64,000 nucleotides of DNA from NCBI GenBank assembly GCA_964017065.1, contig OZ024790.1, forward strand, positions 11,667,498 through 11,731,497. The letters run 5' to 3'. The notes beneath the pieces were generated by a model. That model had not been told where the DNA came from, did not search any database, and saw nothing but the letters and a program-made list of their open reading frames with translations. How positions within the stretch are numbered: the stretch's first letter is position 1; each line of letters opens with the position of its first letter. The translations under genes and the position numbers were made by a program. Below, piece after piece: positions 47,437-59,072 of this stretch. The DNA is from Haliclona indistincta. Its lineage: Eukaryota > Porifera > Demospongiae > Haplosclerida > Chalinidae.

Positions 47437-48923
47437 AATGTTTCTCATTTCAATGCAAATATCTAATGCCAATGTGCACAACTATATGGCCATATTCGCT
47501 TCATCCAGGACTACAGCGGTAAATGTTTCTTGCAAAATTTTCGCTATAGCAATAATTGTGATATTGGAAATTGTCCACAGAACCGTGAAAATCATGAAAT
47601 GCCCAATTGGATTAATTATCCCTATGAATAATTAACTGCCAGGCTCAACTTTTGGTTCTTGGTGAATTGAGTAATTTGGGGCAAGCCTGAACAAACCACG
47701 TGCTCAGAAACTTTGTATGTATGTCAGTATCTGTGTTTGTTGCCCCAATGTTCCTGAGAATTAGAACACACCTAGTCAATCATTAATATGCGCTGCACAT
47801 GCTCAGCTCAATAAGAAAGCACGATTGGAGTGCTATATGGAAGTTAAAGCACAAGACTCAATCCCACGAGTGCAATTCTTGGTTGCTTACACAAACATGT
47901 AGTAGAATTGCAAGTGCCTTATTCTCAACATTGTTTGCTATAATATTTTACCTCATTCCTCCACAACTGATTCATAACAACATTAAGAACAGATTCGTGT
48001 AACAACATTAGGGAGTAGATGACAGGTTTATTTCATTGCACAACTCAATACCAGTGTTGTTTGATTACACATTATTCCATGGTTGCTTGCCTCCTTGTTA
48101 GCTGAGTCTTCCTTGACCATGCAGTGTCAAGTAGTACTGGGCAATCTCTGTCAAATCTTCAGCAAAGCTGTATCAGGAGAGCAGCCAGTGAGTTACTGTA
48201 CTTGAGACTCTATGCAATCAGTGTTGAGTGGTATAATACCTATTCCCTACTCTTCAGATGGGCCGGCTCAACAATACTGTAGGTGGTACTCAACTACTAT
48301 GGTTTACTTTAATACAAATGCAGTTTGTTCTAAGTCCAACACACATCACTCATCACACATCACATCCTTCAGGATTCAGATGTTGCCTATGTGTTTATAT
48401 ACTCATCACCACTTATAGGGAAATGTGCCTATCACCAAAGCCATCAAGGATACATCTAATATAATTGTTGCTAAGTGATTGCTATTGTGGGTTTCATGGC
48501 TTCATTAATCACATGGGCAACATCTGAGTCTTGAAGGAAATAAGTATCTGTACTAGCAAGTCAGTGGTTTTACTAGCAAATACCTATGGTTAAACACATT
48601 TGCAACATAGTTGAAATAAGAGTCCAAAGTCAGTGGTGTGTGTGTTAAACAAACTGCATTTGTATTAAAGTAAACTATAGTTGCTGATTACCTCCTACAG
48701 TACGGCTGAGCACCCTCACCTGTACCCAGTGCTATAGCCTGTAGATACTGCAGCAACTGTGAATTCTTGTTATACTGTTTCATCTGTAGCATTTATCTGT
48801 AAGTATTTTTTAAATGAAAAGCACCCCAATATGTGTAGGTTTTTCTCCTCTTGACTACACGTTTGGTTATCCTACTTACATAGAGCTATCATCAGCTTGT
48901 TGCACATAACACATCATCATAAA
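47437..48923. other. non-coding, duplicated spacer
   Basis: 47970-48290 resembles 17940-18300. No gene is seen. Confidence 0.6.
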
Positions 48924-51136
48924 TTTTCTTTTCTCCATGAGCCCAGACCAGTATACAGTAGTTGTCAGCTCTGGTGGTACAGGGCTGTGTGTGATGGTAT
49001 AATAATGATGAAGCTACACATGTAGTGAGGCTTACTAGTGCAGTGGAGTAGCTTTCAGTTGAGAGAGTGTGTCCAGTGACTAGCTGACTGGTCTCTACAC
49101 TATACTGCTCAGCTTGTACTGGTTTACTGTACTCCATTAGTGATTATAGTTTAGTTGGTCCACTAATGACATTAGTGTAGAGATTAGTTCAATAATATAC
49201 TGTACTCATCTTATCTGCTCAACTCTGGTCTTTACTGCTATAATGCATAGTCCAGGATCCTTTTATACCCACTTCCACAACAACTCAACTCCATCCACAT
49301 ACCATGTTCAGGAAATGTAGACTCATGTCATGTTAGCTAATCAGTGTGTTTACACTAGATTGACTTAGGCACCCAGGTCTTCAAACGCCCAGTGTTCACA
49401 AACTTGACACAAAGTCATCACAAGTATTGAAAATCTTTACCATGCCAGACAATACAACTTACACTATCTGTCTGGAACACATTATTCCTTAGCAAGGCTA
49501 ACCTGAGAACACATACAAGTACTATCACAACAGACAAGCTTAGGACCCATAAAAATACTGTCACAACAGACAAGCTTAGGACCCATAAAAATACTGTCAC
49601 AACAGACAAGCTTAGGACCCATAAAAATACTATGCACAACATACCAAACACATTTGCTGCTACCAAACCATTGTGTGGGCGTAATTTTTACTGCAAGACA
49701 CAGTTCAAATTCCAATCTAAATACAAGAGATTCCGCTACTCTTTATACATTCTGCTAATCTAGAGTAGAGATTCCGCTACTCTAAATACAAGAGATTCCG
49801 CTACTCTTTTCCCTATAACGCAATAATAGGTAATAGGGAAAACACCACTAGCACCTCATGCATCAAACACATTTGCTGCTACCAAACCATTGTGTGGGCG
49901 TAAGAGACTATACTATGGCTCATAGATCATGGCAGGGTTTCGGTTTCCATGGCATAATTCTCCTCAAACATTGCAAATTATGCTTGAAATGTACATGTCA
50001 AGAACCATTCAGTTCTGTGCTGGACTGTGTTTTAGGTTCAGACTTTATTGAGATTATAGATAGCAATTTGTATTTGAGTTGGTTTTTTCAATGGTTCATT
50101 TGGTTTTCTTTGTTGTGTAGTTACTTTTAAGGTGACGGCCATTGTGCCCACTCACAGTCAATGCACTATGAATATAATTTCCACTGAATACTGACAATGT
50201 AAATGCGACTGTGAATCAGTCATGTTTTGGTGTGCCAAATTATACGATCAGCATTGCTGGGTAAGCAGTTTCAGCATGACAAACAGTCGTCCAAGCTGAT
50301 AGTCTCTGGCACTCCAGAGAATGCCAACCTATCGGTAAATGATGAGCTTTGTAGTTACACTGTTACAGCACGTCTGAAAAGTAGTCTGCCATTTTCAGTT
50401 TACTATACTATTACTCCAGTTTTGCCTGCTGTCACCTAGTTGCACAGTACTTGGCGTTGAACATAGCACTCAAGAGAAGGAATGGCATTAAGTGTCTTTA
50501 TAGCTGGCCTTCACAGCGCTCTAAATGTGAGTGCTATAGTGCTCTAGCACAGTTCTCTAGTTTTTTCACTCCTAATTTTAACATGGACTGTTTTAAACTT
50601 GACTTGTGTATCACACATGTTTAACTTTGGTTGGCTTGATAGAATGACTAAGACTAACATGCTTATAGTGTTTTGTTTGTTACAGTGTACCGATCATGTC
50701 GATCACTTATTATTTCATATTGTTGTATTTACTTATGTGCTGCTTGGTATAATAACATTGTCAACATTGGTATCTCTTTCCTTCTCTTCTCATTGATTTG
50801 ACACAAGTAGCACAAAAATCATACTCATTATCAACATAACAATGTAGTTATTGTACTGTAGTGTAATCAATGGTTAATTATTATAATCATTTGTCATTGT
50901 TTGTTAGTATCAGTGAGTGTGATCTTCTTTTCTCCATGAGCCCAGACCAGTATACAGTAGTTGTCAGCTCTGGTGGTACAGGGCTGTGTGTGATGGTATA
51001 ATAATGGTGAAGCTACACATGTAGTGAGGCTTACTAGTGCAGTGGAGTAGCTTTCAGTTGAGAGAGTATGTCCAGTGACTAGCTGACTGGTCTCTACACT
51101 ATACTGCTCAGCTTGTACTGGTTTACTGTACTCCAT
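48924..51136. repeat. composite block L - internal - L (copy 3)
   Basis: A short L at 48924-49145, internal sequence 49146-50892, and a short L at 50893-51136. Its right flank (51140-51430) equals the right flank of the single L at 17128-17380. It contains a 36-bp tandem array (49511-49640) and a local insertion bounded by a 41-bp direct repeat (49643-49903). Confidence 0.8.
49643..49903. other. insertion flanked by a 41-bp direct repeat
   Basis: caaacacatttgctgctacc...gtgtgggcgtaa occurs at both ends, where the sibling blocks have it once. The insert of about 178 bp has three agagattccgctactct motifs. The flanking repeat is too long for ordinary transposition and suggests repair-associated duplication. 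Confidence 0.8.
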
Positions 51137-51430
51137 TGCTATATTATTATATCTAAAGAAAGTATTTTTGCAATGATCATAGCAGAGAGAGCATCCATAG
51201 ACTGCAGTTCAGTAGACACAGAATATTCACAGCAATTGAATCACCGTGCATATCCCACAGACAGTGAACTCACCTTGGTACTATAGCAAAACAGCAGACT
51301 ACAAGACATTAACTGCATAGACAGATCAAGGCACCAATACTTACAAGTTCTAGACAGAGGTATCTGCAGGACAGCACTGCTAAAAGCTCGATGTGCAGTA
51401 TAATGACTCAAAATGCTGAGACTATGCTAT

Positions 51431-51818
51431 ATAATAGTACTGATACTGATACAACAGGATGTGTTTACATAATTCATACCATGCACACATAATGCATGGA
51501 ATTTGAGTTTTTGTATAACTTCAACATTTTTGTTCACTATGTTCATGAAAACAATTTTGGTGAAATTTTGTGGAGATTAGTAAACCATTATATTTTTGAA
51601 AAGCTTATGACATGAAGAATCCAAAAATCAATGTTTGCATTTGCACCAAACCTCACTTGGCCACTTTTCGGGGATTTAAAAATGGCTACCTAATCAATAC
51701 TAATTAACAGAATCATGAGCCTATTTCACTTCACACATAGATGGTTTTCAAACAGTAATAAGTGATCAAAAACTCATATAGCAACAGAAAAATAATTTTG
51801 TAGCAACTAATACTAATT
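51431..51818. other. non-coding stretch
   Basis: AT-rich with no structure recognised. Confidence 0.5.
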
Positions 51819-52217
51819 TTATTGCTCATTATCATCGTCATCACTGTCCGTATCATTTCCAATGTTACTGTCTTCATCATTTGCACATTCTATGTCACAT
51901 GAGCAAAGTTCTGTGCATGGTAGATTATTCTTCCTGCATGAACATCTTAGTGTAGAGCAATCAGTTTTACACCTGCATCTAACTAGCTCGATGATGGACT
52001 GTGCTGCAGGAAGAACCTTTGTAGTGAGTGGCAAAATTTGACCATCTGTGTTCTTGTAGTATCCAAAATTTAGTGGTTCAAAAGGTTGTTGCTGCATTAT
52101 GGTGGCTTGGAACCATACCCGGCTTTGTAACCGCACGCGCTTGATATGTTCCTCAAGTGCACCAAGCGTAGACGGTAATTTGTTGCTTTCAGCTAGTTTT
52201 TGCAGAACAGATGCCAT
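51819..52217 (-). CDS. CXC-type cysteine-rich protein fragment, last exon
   Basis: A 132-codon frame with a splice-acceptor-like ttaag directly before its ATG. Around residues 60-108 is a cysteine-rich block of the tesmin/TSO1-like pattern (ELVRCRCKTDCSTLRCSCRK, CTELCSCDIEC), then an acidic tail of Asp/Glu. The helical part before it (residues 1-50) and the cysteine block match a type often found as the last exon of large, dispersed, transposon-associated proteins in invertebrates (recalled, not searched). The upstream exons are missing; an Ig-like fragment abuts it. It is therefore probably a fragment, not a working gene. It would bind zinc and perhaps DNA. Confidence 0.45.
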   Translation of the reverse strand: MASVLQKLAESNKLPSTLGALEEHIKRVRLQSRVWFQATIMQQQPFEPLNFGYYKNTDGQILPLTTKVLPAAQSIIELVRCRCKTDCSTLRCSCRKNNLPCTELCSCDIECANDEDSNIGNDTDSDDDDNEQ

Positions 52218-52229
52218 CTTAAATCAGGT

Positions 52230-52943
52230 ATACTGGTAATACCCTTTGGACAGTACCTCAAACAAACAGACTTCAAAGCGAAGAGGTCCAGTAGCTGTTA
52301 CAGCTACACCAGGAGTGGAGCCCAACATTGCACCATTAAATAACCAAGTCACGTTAACAGGTGCAGGAGTAGGTATGCCGGACAAGAAGATACCCACTGT
52401 GGTGCCAGTACCAAAACTGCTAGATACAATGACATCTCGATCAACAGTAACGCTTGGATTGCCTGCGACAACAAAAAGAGTGGATGTGTATAACACATAA
52501 TTATGCTCAGGCATGTGCCGTACCTTCTCTGACGATCAGAGTTTGTTGTAATCTGAAGACGGCCGACAAGTGAAAGACCCCGCTAAAGTAGTGTCGAAAT
52601 TACAAAACCTCAAAACCCAGTTATTGCTGTTGTCGACATCATCATTATAGAACACCTCAGTTAGCGAGCTACTGCAAACAGCGCTTTCTTCTCTCTTTTG
52701 TACTGCAGAGCCGTCTCTGTACCAGTGCTGTTCAACATTGAGCCCATGCAGGAACGTCGCCTGCTTTGCAGGTGATCTCGTGGGTCAGTCCAGTATAGTC
52801 AGGTGAATGTCGCGCTGAACTCCTGATACATCAAAGCTACCCAACACTGCTTCCTCCTTGATGGTAAATGAGCTACTTGGCACTGTAGACTCAGATGTAT
52901 CGAAAAGAACACAAATAGTAATGGCGACTGCAGCAATCATCCT
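52230..52943 (-). pseudogene. immunoglobulin-like domain gene fragment, two exons, frameshifted
   Basis: On the minus strand an ATG at 52943 opens a hydrophobic leader (MIAAVAITICVLF). Further on comes an Ig-like pattern: EITCKAGDVPA (B strand Cys), HWYRDGSAVQ (core Trp), NNWVLRF and AGSFTCRP (F strand Cys), then QTLIVREG. These pieces lie in different frames. An in-frame tga follows TILD, a second slip returns to the first frame before HWYRDG, and a third lies before QTLIVREG. A GT donor near 52529 and an acceptor at about 52470 lead to a second Ig-like exon (NPSVTVDRDVIV, VNVTWLFNGAML) that is open. It looks like the start of a secreted or surface receptor that has decayed. If sequence errors explain the slips, it would be functional. 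Confidence 0.5.
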
Positions 52944-53280
52944 CAGTGCACACACACACACACACAACACACTGCGTGTGTGTGTAAAATTAAGATCATG
53001 ACACGGAACGTGGAATAGAAACGGCAGAATGGAACGGTCAATCGGTAAAAACCAGCCAAATTCGACTGGAAAAGAGAAAAGGACACTTATTTGTGACGCG
53101 TGTGAGTAGACATCAAGTTTCAAAAGCGCGATGTCTTCCTTGGCTAGCCACAGAACCAGGCGAAATGTGTTGGCTAAACCGCTGTGGTTGTCCACCCATG
53201 TTGTCTCTTTCAGAATGGCTTGGGCAGTTAAATTTCTTATTTTTGATTCTTCCACTGCCTCTCAGTGTTTTTTCCCCTTA

Positions 53281-53661
53281 TCATGTTCTCCCAGGACATA
53301 TTTTTAACCCTGTTGGTGCCTGGAAGCGTGAGTGAAGTAGTTTTCTTTGATCTGTACAAACAGAGCAGAACATCTTGTCTATAGAAGGATCATATCGTGC
53401 CCAAGGGTATGTCTCTTGCCAGTCTTCATGCCACGGGCGAGATACACGCTTCCGCTTCGAGTTTGAAGGGTTGCTAAAGTTAACCTCTACATCAGAACTC
53501 GACGATGTCCCGGGTCTTGGCGATGATGACCTTGAAACTGGCGAAGCCGAGGGCGAAGCAGAACGTGAATGGGTCAACAATGAGGAGGAAGAACGAGAAC
53601 GCCGAAAACTGGGAGAAGTAAACTGAGAGCTGGATTGAGCACTCATCCTCTCAAGCAGCAC
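53281..53661 (-). CDS. TTF-type zinc-finger fragment (ZNF862/hAT-related)
   Basis: A 126-codon frame beginning with a long Ser/Arg-rich, low-complexity stretch (residues 7-60), a basic KRKRVSRPW, and then WHEDWQETYPWARYDP and KMFCSVC. The last is the opening of the TTF-type zinc finger found in hAT transposases and their domesticated relatives such as ZNF862-like proteins. The rest of the finger (the His/Cys partner) and any transposase core are not present downstream. A Ser/Arg-rich leader plus a half finger suggests a first exon cut off from its gene. Confidence 0.45.
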   Translation of the reverse strand: MLLERMSAQSSSQFTSPSFRRSRSSSSLLTHSRSASPSASPVSRSSSPRPGTSSSSDVEVNFSNPSNSKRKRVSRPWHEDWQETYPWARYDPSIDKMFCSVCTDQRKLLHSRFQAPTGLKICPGRT

Positions 53662-53964
53662 CGTAGACTGTATCTAGATGGATCAGTGCTTCCCAACAGA
53701 ACTATGCTATCAACTGATGATATAGGCAGAATCTTGGCTACTGCACTGTGGTATCAAAGTTCGCAATATTGGAACCTGGAAGTTGGAACTGTGAACTAGA
53801 ACTTGTCACGTGTTAATTGACGTGGGTGCTCACGTGCACAAATAGTGACCGAAAATTCTGTAGACTTTCGGCAACCGTGAGGCCACCAGTGGCCTGCTAG
53901 GCTTGATAACTTCGGCCAGTGGCCGAATGTGGCCGAAAAAATACATACAAGTGGCCGAAATTTC

Positions 53965-54611
53965 AAACACTGGTTGGGTAGTGATGAAATTATGTGTCAC
54001 AGTATCACTTCAAAGTATTCAGAGAATGCCTAGTCTATGAATTACATTACCATAGACTAATTTGGTAGTTGGCCTCTTGACCATGGTGAATCTGGAGGGG
54101 GAATTCCCTTATTCTGTTTGTACTCACCTACACAAGTATGTATTATGATAACACCATTAGACTTCTCTCAGCATTTATTAGACTTCACTGCGCAATTAGA
54201 CTACACTACATCATTATAAGACTTCAGAACACTTGGGCATTACTATATGGTCACGTTTGATGGTTCACATAAAGATTCCAAACAAGTTAGCATTGCAAAT
54301 ATTCATTACCAGCTTTTATAAGACCCAGCGGCTATTAGAATACAACGCTTATTAGAGGAAGGTTGTCTTGTCTTTGTTTTATAGCTTCACTTGAGCTAAC
54401 ACCCACACATTTGACAGAATATATAGCTTCACTTGAGCTAACCATTCCTAGTTTATGTATGGCATAAGAAACTTAGCTGTGACTCAAGTTAGAGTCATTC
54501 TCTGTATAAGATAGTTCTAGAAAGTGTTTGCACTACCTTGGTGATGCACGATGCATTTCACAAGTCATTCTGTTTCAACAATTTTTAACTGACTCGGCCA
54601 CACTATCTAAA
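53965..54611. other. non-coding, partly duplicated
   Basis: 53965-54200 resembles 21035-21260. Just before it (53890-53970) gtggccgaa occurs several times, perhaps a remnant of a TIR element. No gene. Confidence 0.55.
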
Positions 54612-55001
54612 GAAAATTAAAAAGATTTCTATCGAAATCAATAGAATGTAGGGTTGTGAAATCTACCACTGGTCCACAATGTAAACTAACAAGGAACAAG
54701 CATGGAATAGTAACACGATTGCCACTTGCTAACAGACCATAGATCCCTACATCAGTGGCTGCTGTGGTTGGCTATAGCTAGTTCAGCTATAGTTACTGTT
54801 GACTGACACCAGATGTGCATTCAGCTTGTGACAAAATATTGATCTTATGTACAGCCACTGATGTAGGGATCTATGGTCTGTTAGCAAGTGGCAATCGTGT
54901 TACTATTCCATGCTTGTTCCTTGTTAGTTTACATTGTGGACCAGTGGTAGATTTCACAACCCTACATTCTATTGATTTCGATAGAAATCTTTTTAATTTT
55001 C
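54612..55001. repeat. palindrome inside element X, copy 1
   Basis: Arms of about 150 bases pair (aaagatttctatcgaaatca; tagggttgtgaaatctacc; gcaagtggcaatcgtgtt). The loop is about 70-80 bases. The second copy is at 58698-59072. Confidence 0.88.
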
Positions 55002-55831
55002 TTGTTTGTGTCATTTTTTCTTTTTCAGTAATGTGCAGTTCAATATCATGCACGTACTGAGCTGTCTTTATTTCCACCATTGGTTTAGTTTTCCTGTTGT
55101 TGATGGCTTCTATTTAATATTAAAAATTTTAAACTTGTAGCTAAGTTATGCTGTACATATCAGCTCGCCTACGCATGCATGAATGCAGTGGATACGAGCC
55201 CCGCCCATACTTGTTTGTGGACCTGTACGACTGTTGTAATTATCTGGCAAGTGCAGCAGAATGGTGATCCTATACGAGCTTACCGTTCTTCGAAGACTCC
55301 AGACAAATTATTGTTCTCCGTGAACCATACGGCGCGGCGATACTAAAGCTAGTGCTTAGTCACGTGCGCTAACCACTGCTTGGTCACGTGCGTATTGTGC
55401 AATCACAATAATGGCGTCTAACACTTAGCTGACAATGGATCACGATCGAGAAATCGCGGAATTTATATTGCCGTTACGCTAAAAACAAAGTTCAAAAGGC
55501 ACCTGCCAGGAGAATTTCACGACTGTTCGTGGGTGTTTTGGTCTCGGCACTGCTCGCGTAAAGGCACTAGGCGCGCTGAAGAAAGAAGAAAGAAAGAAGA
55601 AGACGAAGATGACGAAACTCGATTTTCACCGTTTCCAGGTTAGCATCAATTTCGAGCGATCTCCTTACTATTGTATGATGGGGCAACGCCAGAGAGCAGA
55701 TCTAAGTGTCTTTGGACGTATAAAATTCATCACCAGGCGAAATATCAGCGTTTGAACGCTAATACATTGTATGTAGCCGCCATCTTGTTTTCTCGTTCAA
55801 CCCTACATAGGGAGACACTACCGTGTCTCCC
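54612..55831. mobile_element. DNA element X, copy 1
   Basis: Begins gaaaattaaaaagatttc and ends accgtgtctccct. The same sequence occurs inverted at 57201-59072. The outer part (54612-55001) is itself a palindrome whose arms include gatccctacatcagtggctg. The inner part contains aatatcagcgtttgaacgc and ggagacactaccgtgtctcc, a small hairpin at its right edge. No coding sequence was identified. Confidence 0.75.
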
Positions 55832-56711
55832 TAATAATTATTGACAGCCATTCTATTGCGATAGTCTGTTGTGCTATTTGCTAGCTAAGCTATAGACCAC
55901 TACTGTTATCATTGTCATCTGACTATCGCTCGTCATCTCTCACTATCATTGTCATCTGACTATCGCTTCTCATCTTTAACTATCTTGATTGCTATCTTGC
56001 TCACCAGTACATGGACATTATGGTTGCTTCTGGTCACTTCAAGTACAAACACGTGTTAACATTTCTGTTGATCTGTCCGACCATTAATTATAAAAATTCT
56101 GTATTGTATAACCAAGGGCTCATCAAATCATCATCAACTGTAGACAACTGAGAAGCAGTTGAAGGGATTGGAACCATTACCTTCTGAGTGTCGCTGGGGT
56201 GCCTCGTACTGGTATCGCTCTCAGGCTGCTGCTAGACGCTGTGGTCAAGTGGACTATTGCCGGACCAATGTGTGGGAAGCATTCCAATACTCTTCTCATG
56301 TTTACATTGTTGCAGCACATATATGTATATGGCTGCATACAATACACAGCTCTGTAATTATAATTATTAACTGTGTTTGCACTCTATATGTTACCACTAA
56401 AAATGCACGGACTAATAATGCACCATTGAAGACTACAGAGATAGCTCATTGTCTCCATAGCAACCTCCATAGCATCAGTCAATTAACCATTTTATTGTAA
56501 CATAGAAGAATTGTGTAACAATTAATGTGATATTAGCATGAGAATGCTCTGCTGTTCAACAGAGTCCCTGCTTTTGGATCGCTGGTTAAATATTGCCTAC
56601 AGCGTTACATGCACACTATTAAACTCTCTATAGTGTTTAGCACCAGGTTAATAATTTATTATTGATTTTCACTTACAAAGTGTACTCAGAGTAATATTGT
56701 TGATTGTCTAT
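55832..56711. other. non-coding stretch
   Basis: tcattgtcatctgactatcgct is repeated near 55909 and 55948. The plus-strand frame 56159-56500 (113 codons) starts KGLEPLPSECRWGASYW in its body but matches nothing I know. Confidence 0.4.
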
Positions 56712-57200
56712 GTTAGTGCTTAGTATCAGTGTGTGTGATCTTCTTTTCTCCATGAGCCCAGACCAGTATACGGTAGTTGTCAGCTCTGGTGGTACAGGGC
56801 TGGTAGACTGTAGGCAGTGTGGTCCAGTGGTCGGTAGCAGCAGGCAGTGTAGTAGCCACTACTAGCTGACTGGTCCTCAGTGCTGCTTCACTACACTGAG
56901 ACACAACACATACAGTATATCACACTGTGAGCTAGCCATGTAGCTGTAGCCACTGGTGAGTGAGTGAGGCTTACTAGTGCAGTGGAGTAGCTTTCAGTTG
57001 AGAGAGTGTGTCCAGTGACTAGCTGACTGGTCTCTACACTATACTGCTCAGCTTGTACTGGTTTATTGTACTCCATTACTGAATGAGTATAATTATTATA
57101 GTACAGCAAAGGTAGTTTGGTTGATTGCTAAACTTGAGAGAGGAATTAGTTTATACACTGTACTTACCTTATCTGCTCAACTCTGATCTTTACTGCTATT

Positions 57201-59072
57201 AGGGAGACACGGTAGTGTCTCCCTATGTAGGGTTGAACGAGAAAACAAGATGGCGGCTACATACAATGTATTAGCGTTCAAACGCTGATATTTCGCCTGG
57301 TGATGAATTGTATACGTCAAAAGACTCCTAAATCTGCTCTCTAGCGTTGCCCCCATCTTACAGTAGCAAGGAGATCGCTCGAAATTGTTACTAAAGTGAC
57401 GAACCTGGAAACGGTGAAAATCGAGTTTCGTCATCTTCGTTTTCTTCTTCTTCTTCTTCTTCTTCAGCGCGCCTAGCGCCTTTATGCGAGCAGTGCCGAG
57501 GTCAAAACACCCACGAACAGTCGTGAAATTCTCCTGGCATGTGCCTTTTGAACTTAGTTTTTAGCGAAACGGCGATATAAATTCCGCGATTTCTCGATCG
57601 TGATCCATTGTCAGCTAAGTGTTAGACGCCATTAATTATGTGATTGCGCAATACGCACGTGACCAAGCTGTGGTTAGCGCAAGTGACCAAGCACAAGCTT
57701 GAGTATCGCCAGATTCGCCACGCCGTATAGATCACGGAGAACACATATTTGTCTGGAGTCTTCGAAGAACGGTAAGCTAGCAAGCGCAGAATCACCATTC
57801 TGCCTTGACAGATAATTATAACCGCCGTAAACAAGTGTGGGCGGGGCTCGTATGCACTGTATTCATGCATGCGTAGGCGAGCTGATATCTACAGCATAAG
57901 AATTATTTAGCTACAAGTTTAAAATTGTTAATAATAAAGAAAAGCCATCAACAACAGGAAAACCAAACCAATGGTGGAAATAAAGATGCCGCACAGTAAT
58001 TGCATGATATTAGAGAGGTTTAGATTCACATCGACGGCTAACGGCAAACGCCTGTGACGTCACCATAATATTACGGACAAACACGCGAGTATACTGACAT
58101 GAACGGAAGTATATTGGGCGTGTACCGAAGCTCAACGTGCGGGCTGAAGCAGTCAAAGCACTGCTTACACTGCTAACCTAGCCAGCTTTGGCGATCTACC
58201 ACTTGTGAAGTCATCATTGTAGCCTTCATGTATTGCTACTGCAACACAGAAGCTCTAAAAGTGAAGACACGTGGCCGTGTAGGTGCTTCTAAGTTGTTGT
58301 GCTGGCTACGGGCTAGTTCCACGTACCTCTTAGGCTTCTAGGTCTCCAGAGTAAGCCATGCGTATTGGCTAGTGATATAGCAATCGCATTATCAAACATC
58401 GATTATCGATCGCCTAAGGTACGCAAGTAAGCTCTTCTTTGGTCTAGACTGGTAGCATAACCGCGTTTCCTGACGCCAAAAAGGGGCTGTAGACGAGAGA
58501 AACCGCCGTCTGTGGCGATTTGAACGGCGACTGGATTGACATTTATGACGTCAGCACACTATCTGTATTCAATTTTGTACTGCCCTCAATGAAAAAACGT
58601 GACGTCACAATTTAGCGTTCACGTTCACCGTCGACGTGAATCTAAACCTCTCTATTGAACTGTACTTCACTGAAAAAGAAAAAAAGGACACAAACAAGAA
58701 AATTAAAAAGATTTCTATCGAAATCAAAAGGATGTAGGGTTGTGAAATCTACCACTGGTCAACAATGTAAACTAACAAGGAACAAGCATGGAATGGTAAC
58801 ACGATTGACTTGCTAACAGACCATAGATCCCTACATCAGTGGCTGTACATAAGCTGTCACAAGCTGAATGCACGTCAGGTGTCAGTCAACAGCAACAAGC
58901 TGAACTAGCTATAGTCAACTACAGCAGCCACTGATGTAGGGATCTATGGTCTGTTAGCAAGTCAATCGTGTTACCATTCCATGCTTGTTCCTTGTTAGTT
59001 TACATTGTTGACCAGTGGTAGATTTCACAACCCTACATCCTTTTGATTTCGATAGAAATCTTTTTAATTTTC
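57201..59072. mobile_element. DNA element X, copy 2, inserted in an L-type block
   Basis: An inverted copy of 54612-55831, enlarged by a nested element (58012-58653). The uninterrupted sibling blocks give the empty site. It carries the ggagacacggtagtgtctcc hairpin at its left edge and the palindrome (58698-59072) at its right edge. Confidence 0.82.
58012..58653. mobile_element. TIR element nested in X copy 2, 3-bp target duplication
   Basis: agagaggtttagattcac is mirrored by gtgaatctaaacctctct. att is duplicated (58009-58011, 58654-58656). The empty site is seen in X copy 1, where gatattgaactg is continuous (inverted, near 55045). Three-base duplications occur with CACTA and PIF/Harbinger elements. 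The 642-bp interior has tgacgtca motifs and no transposase. Confidence 0.92.
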
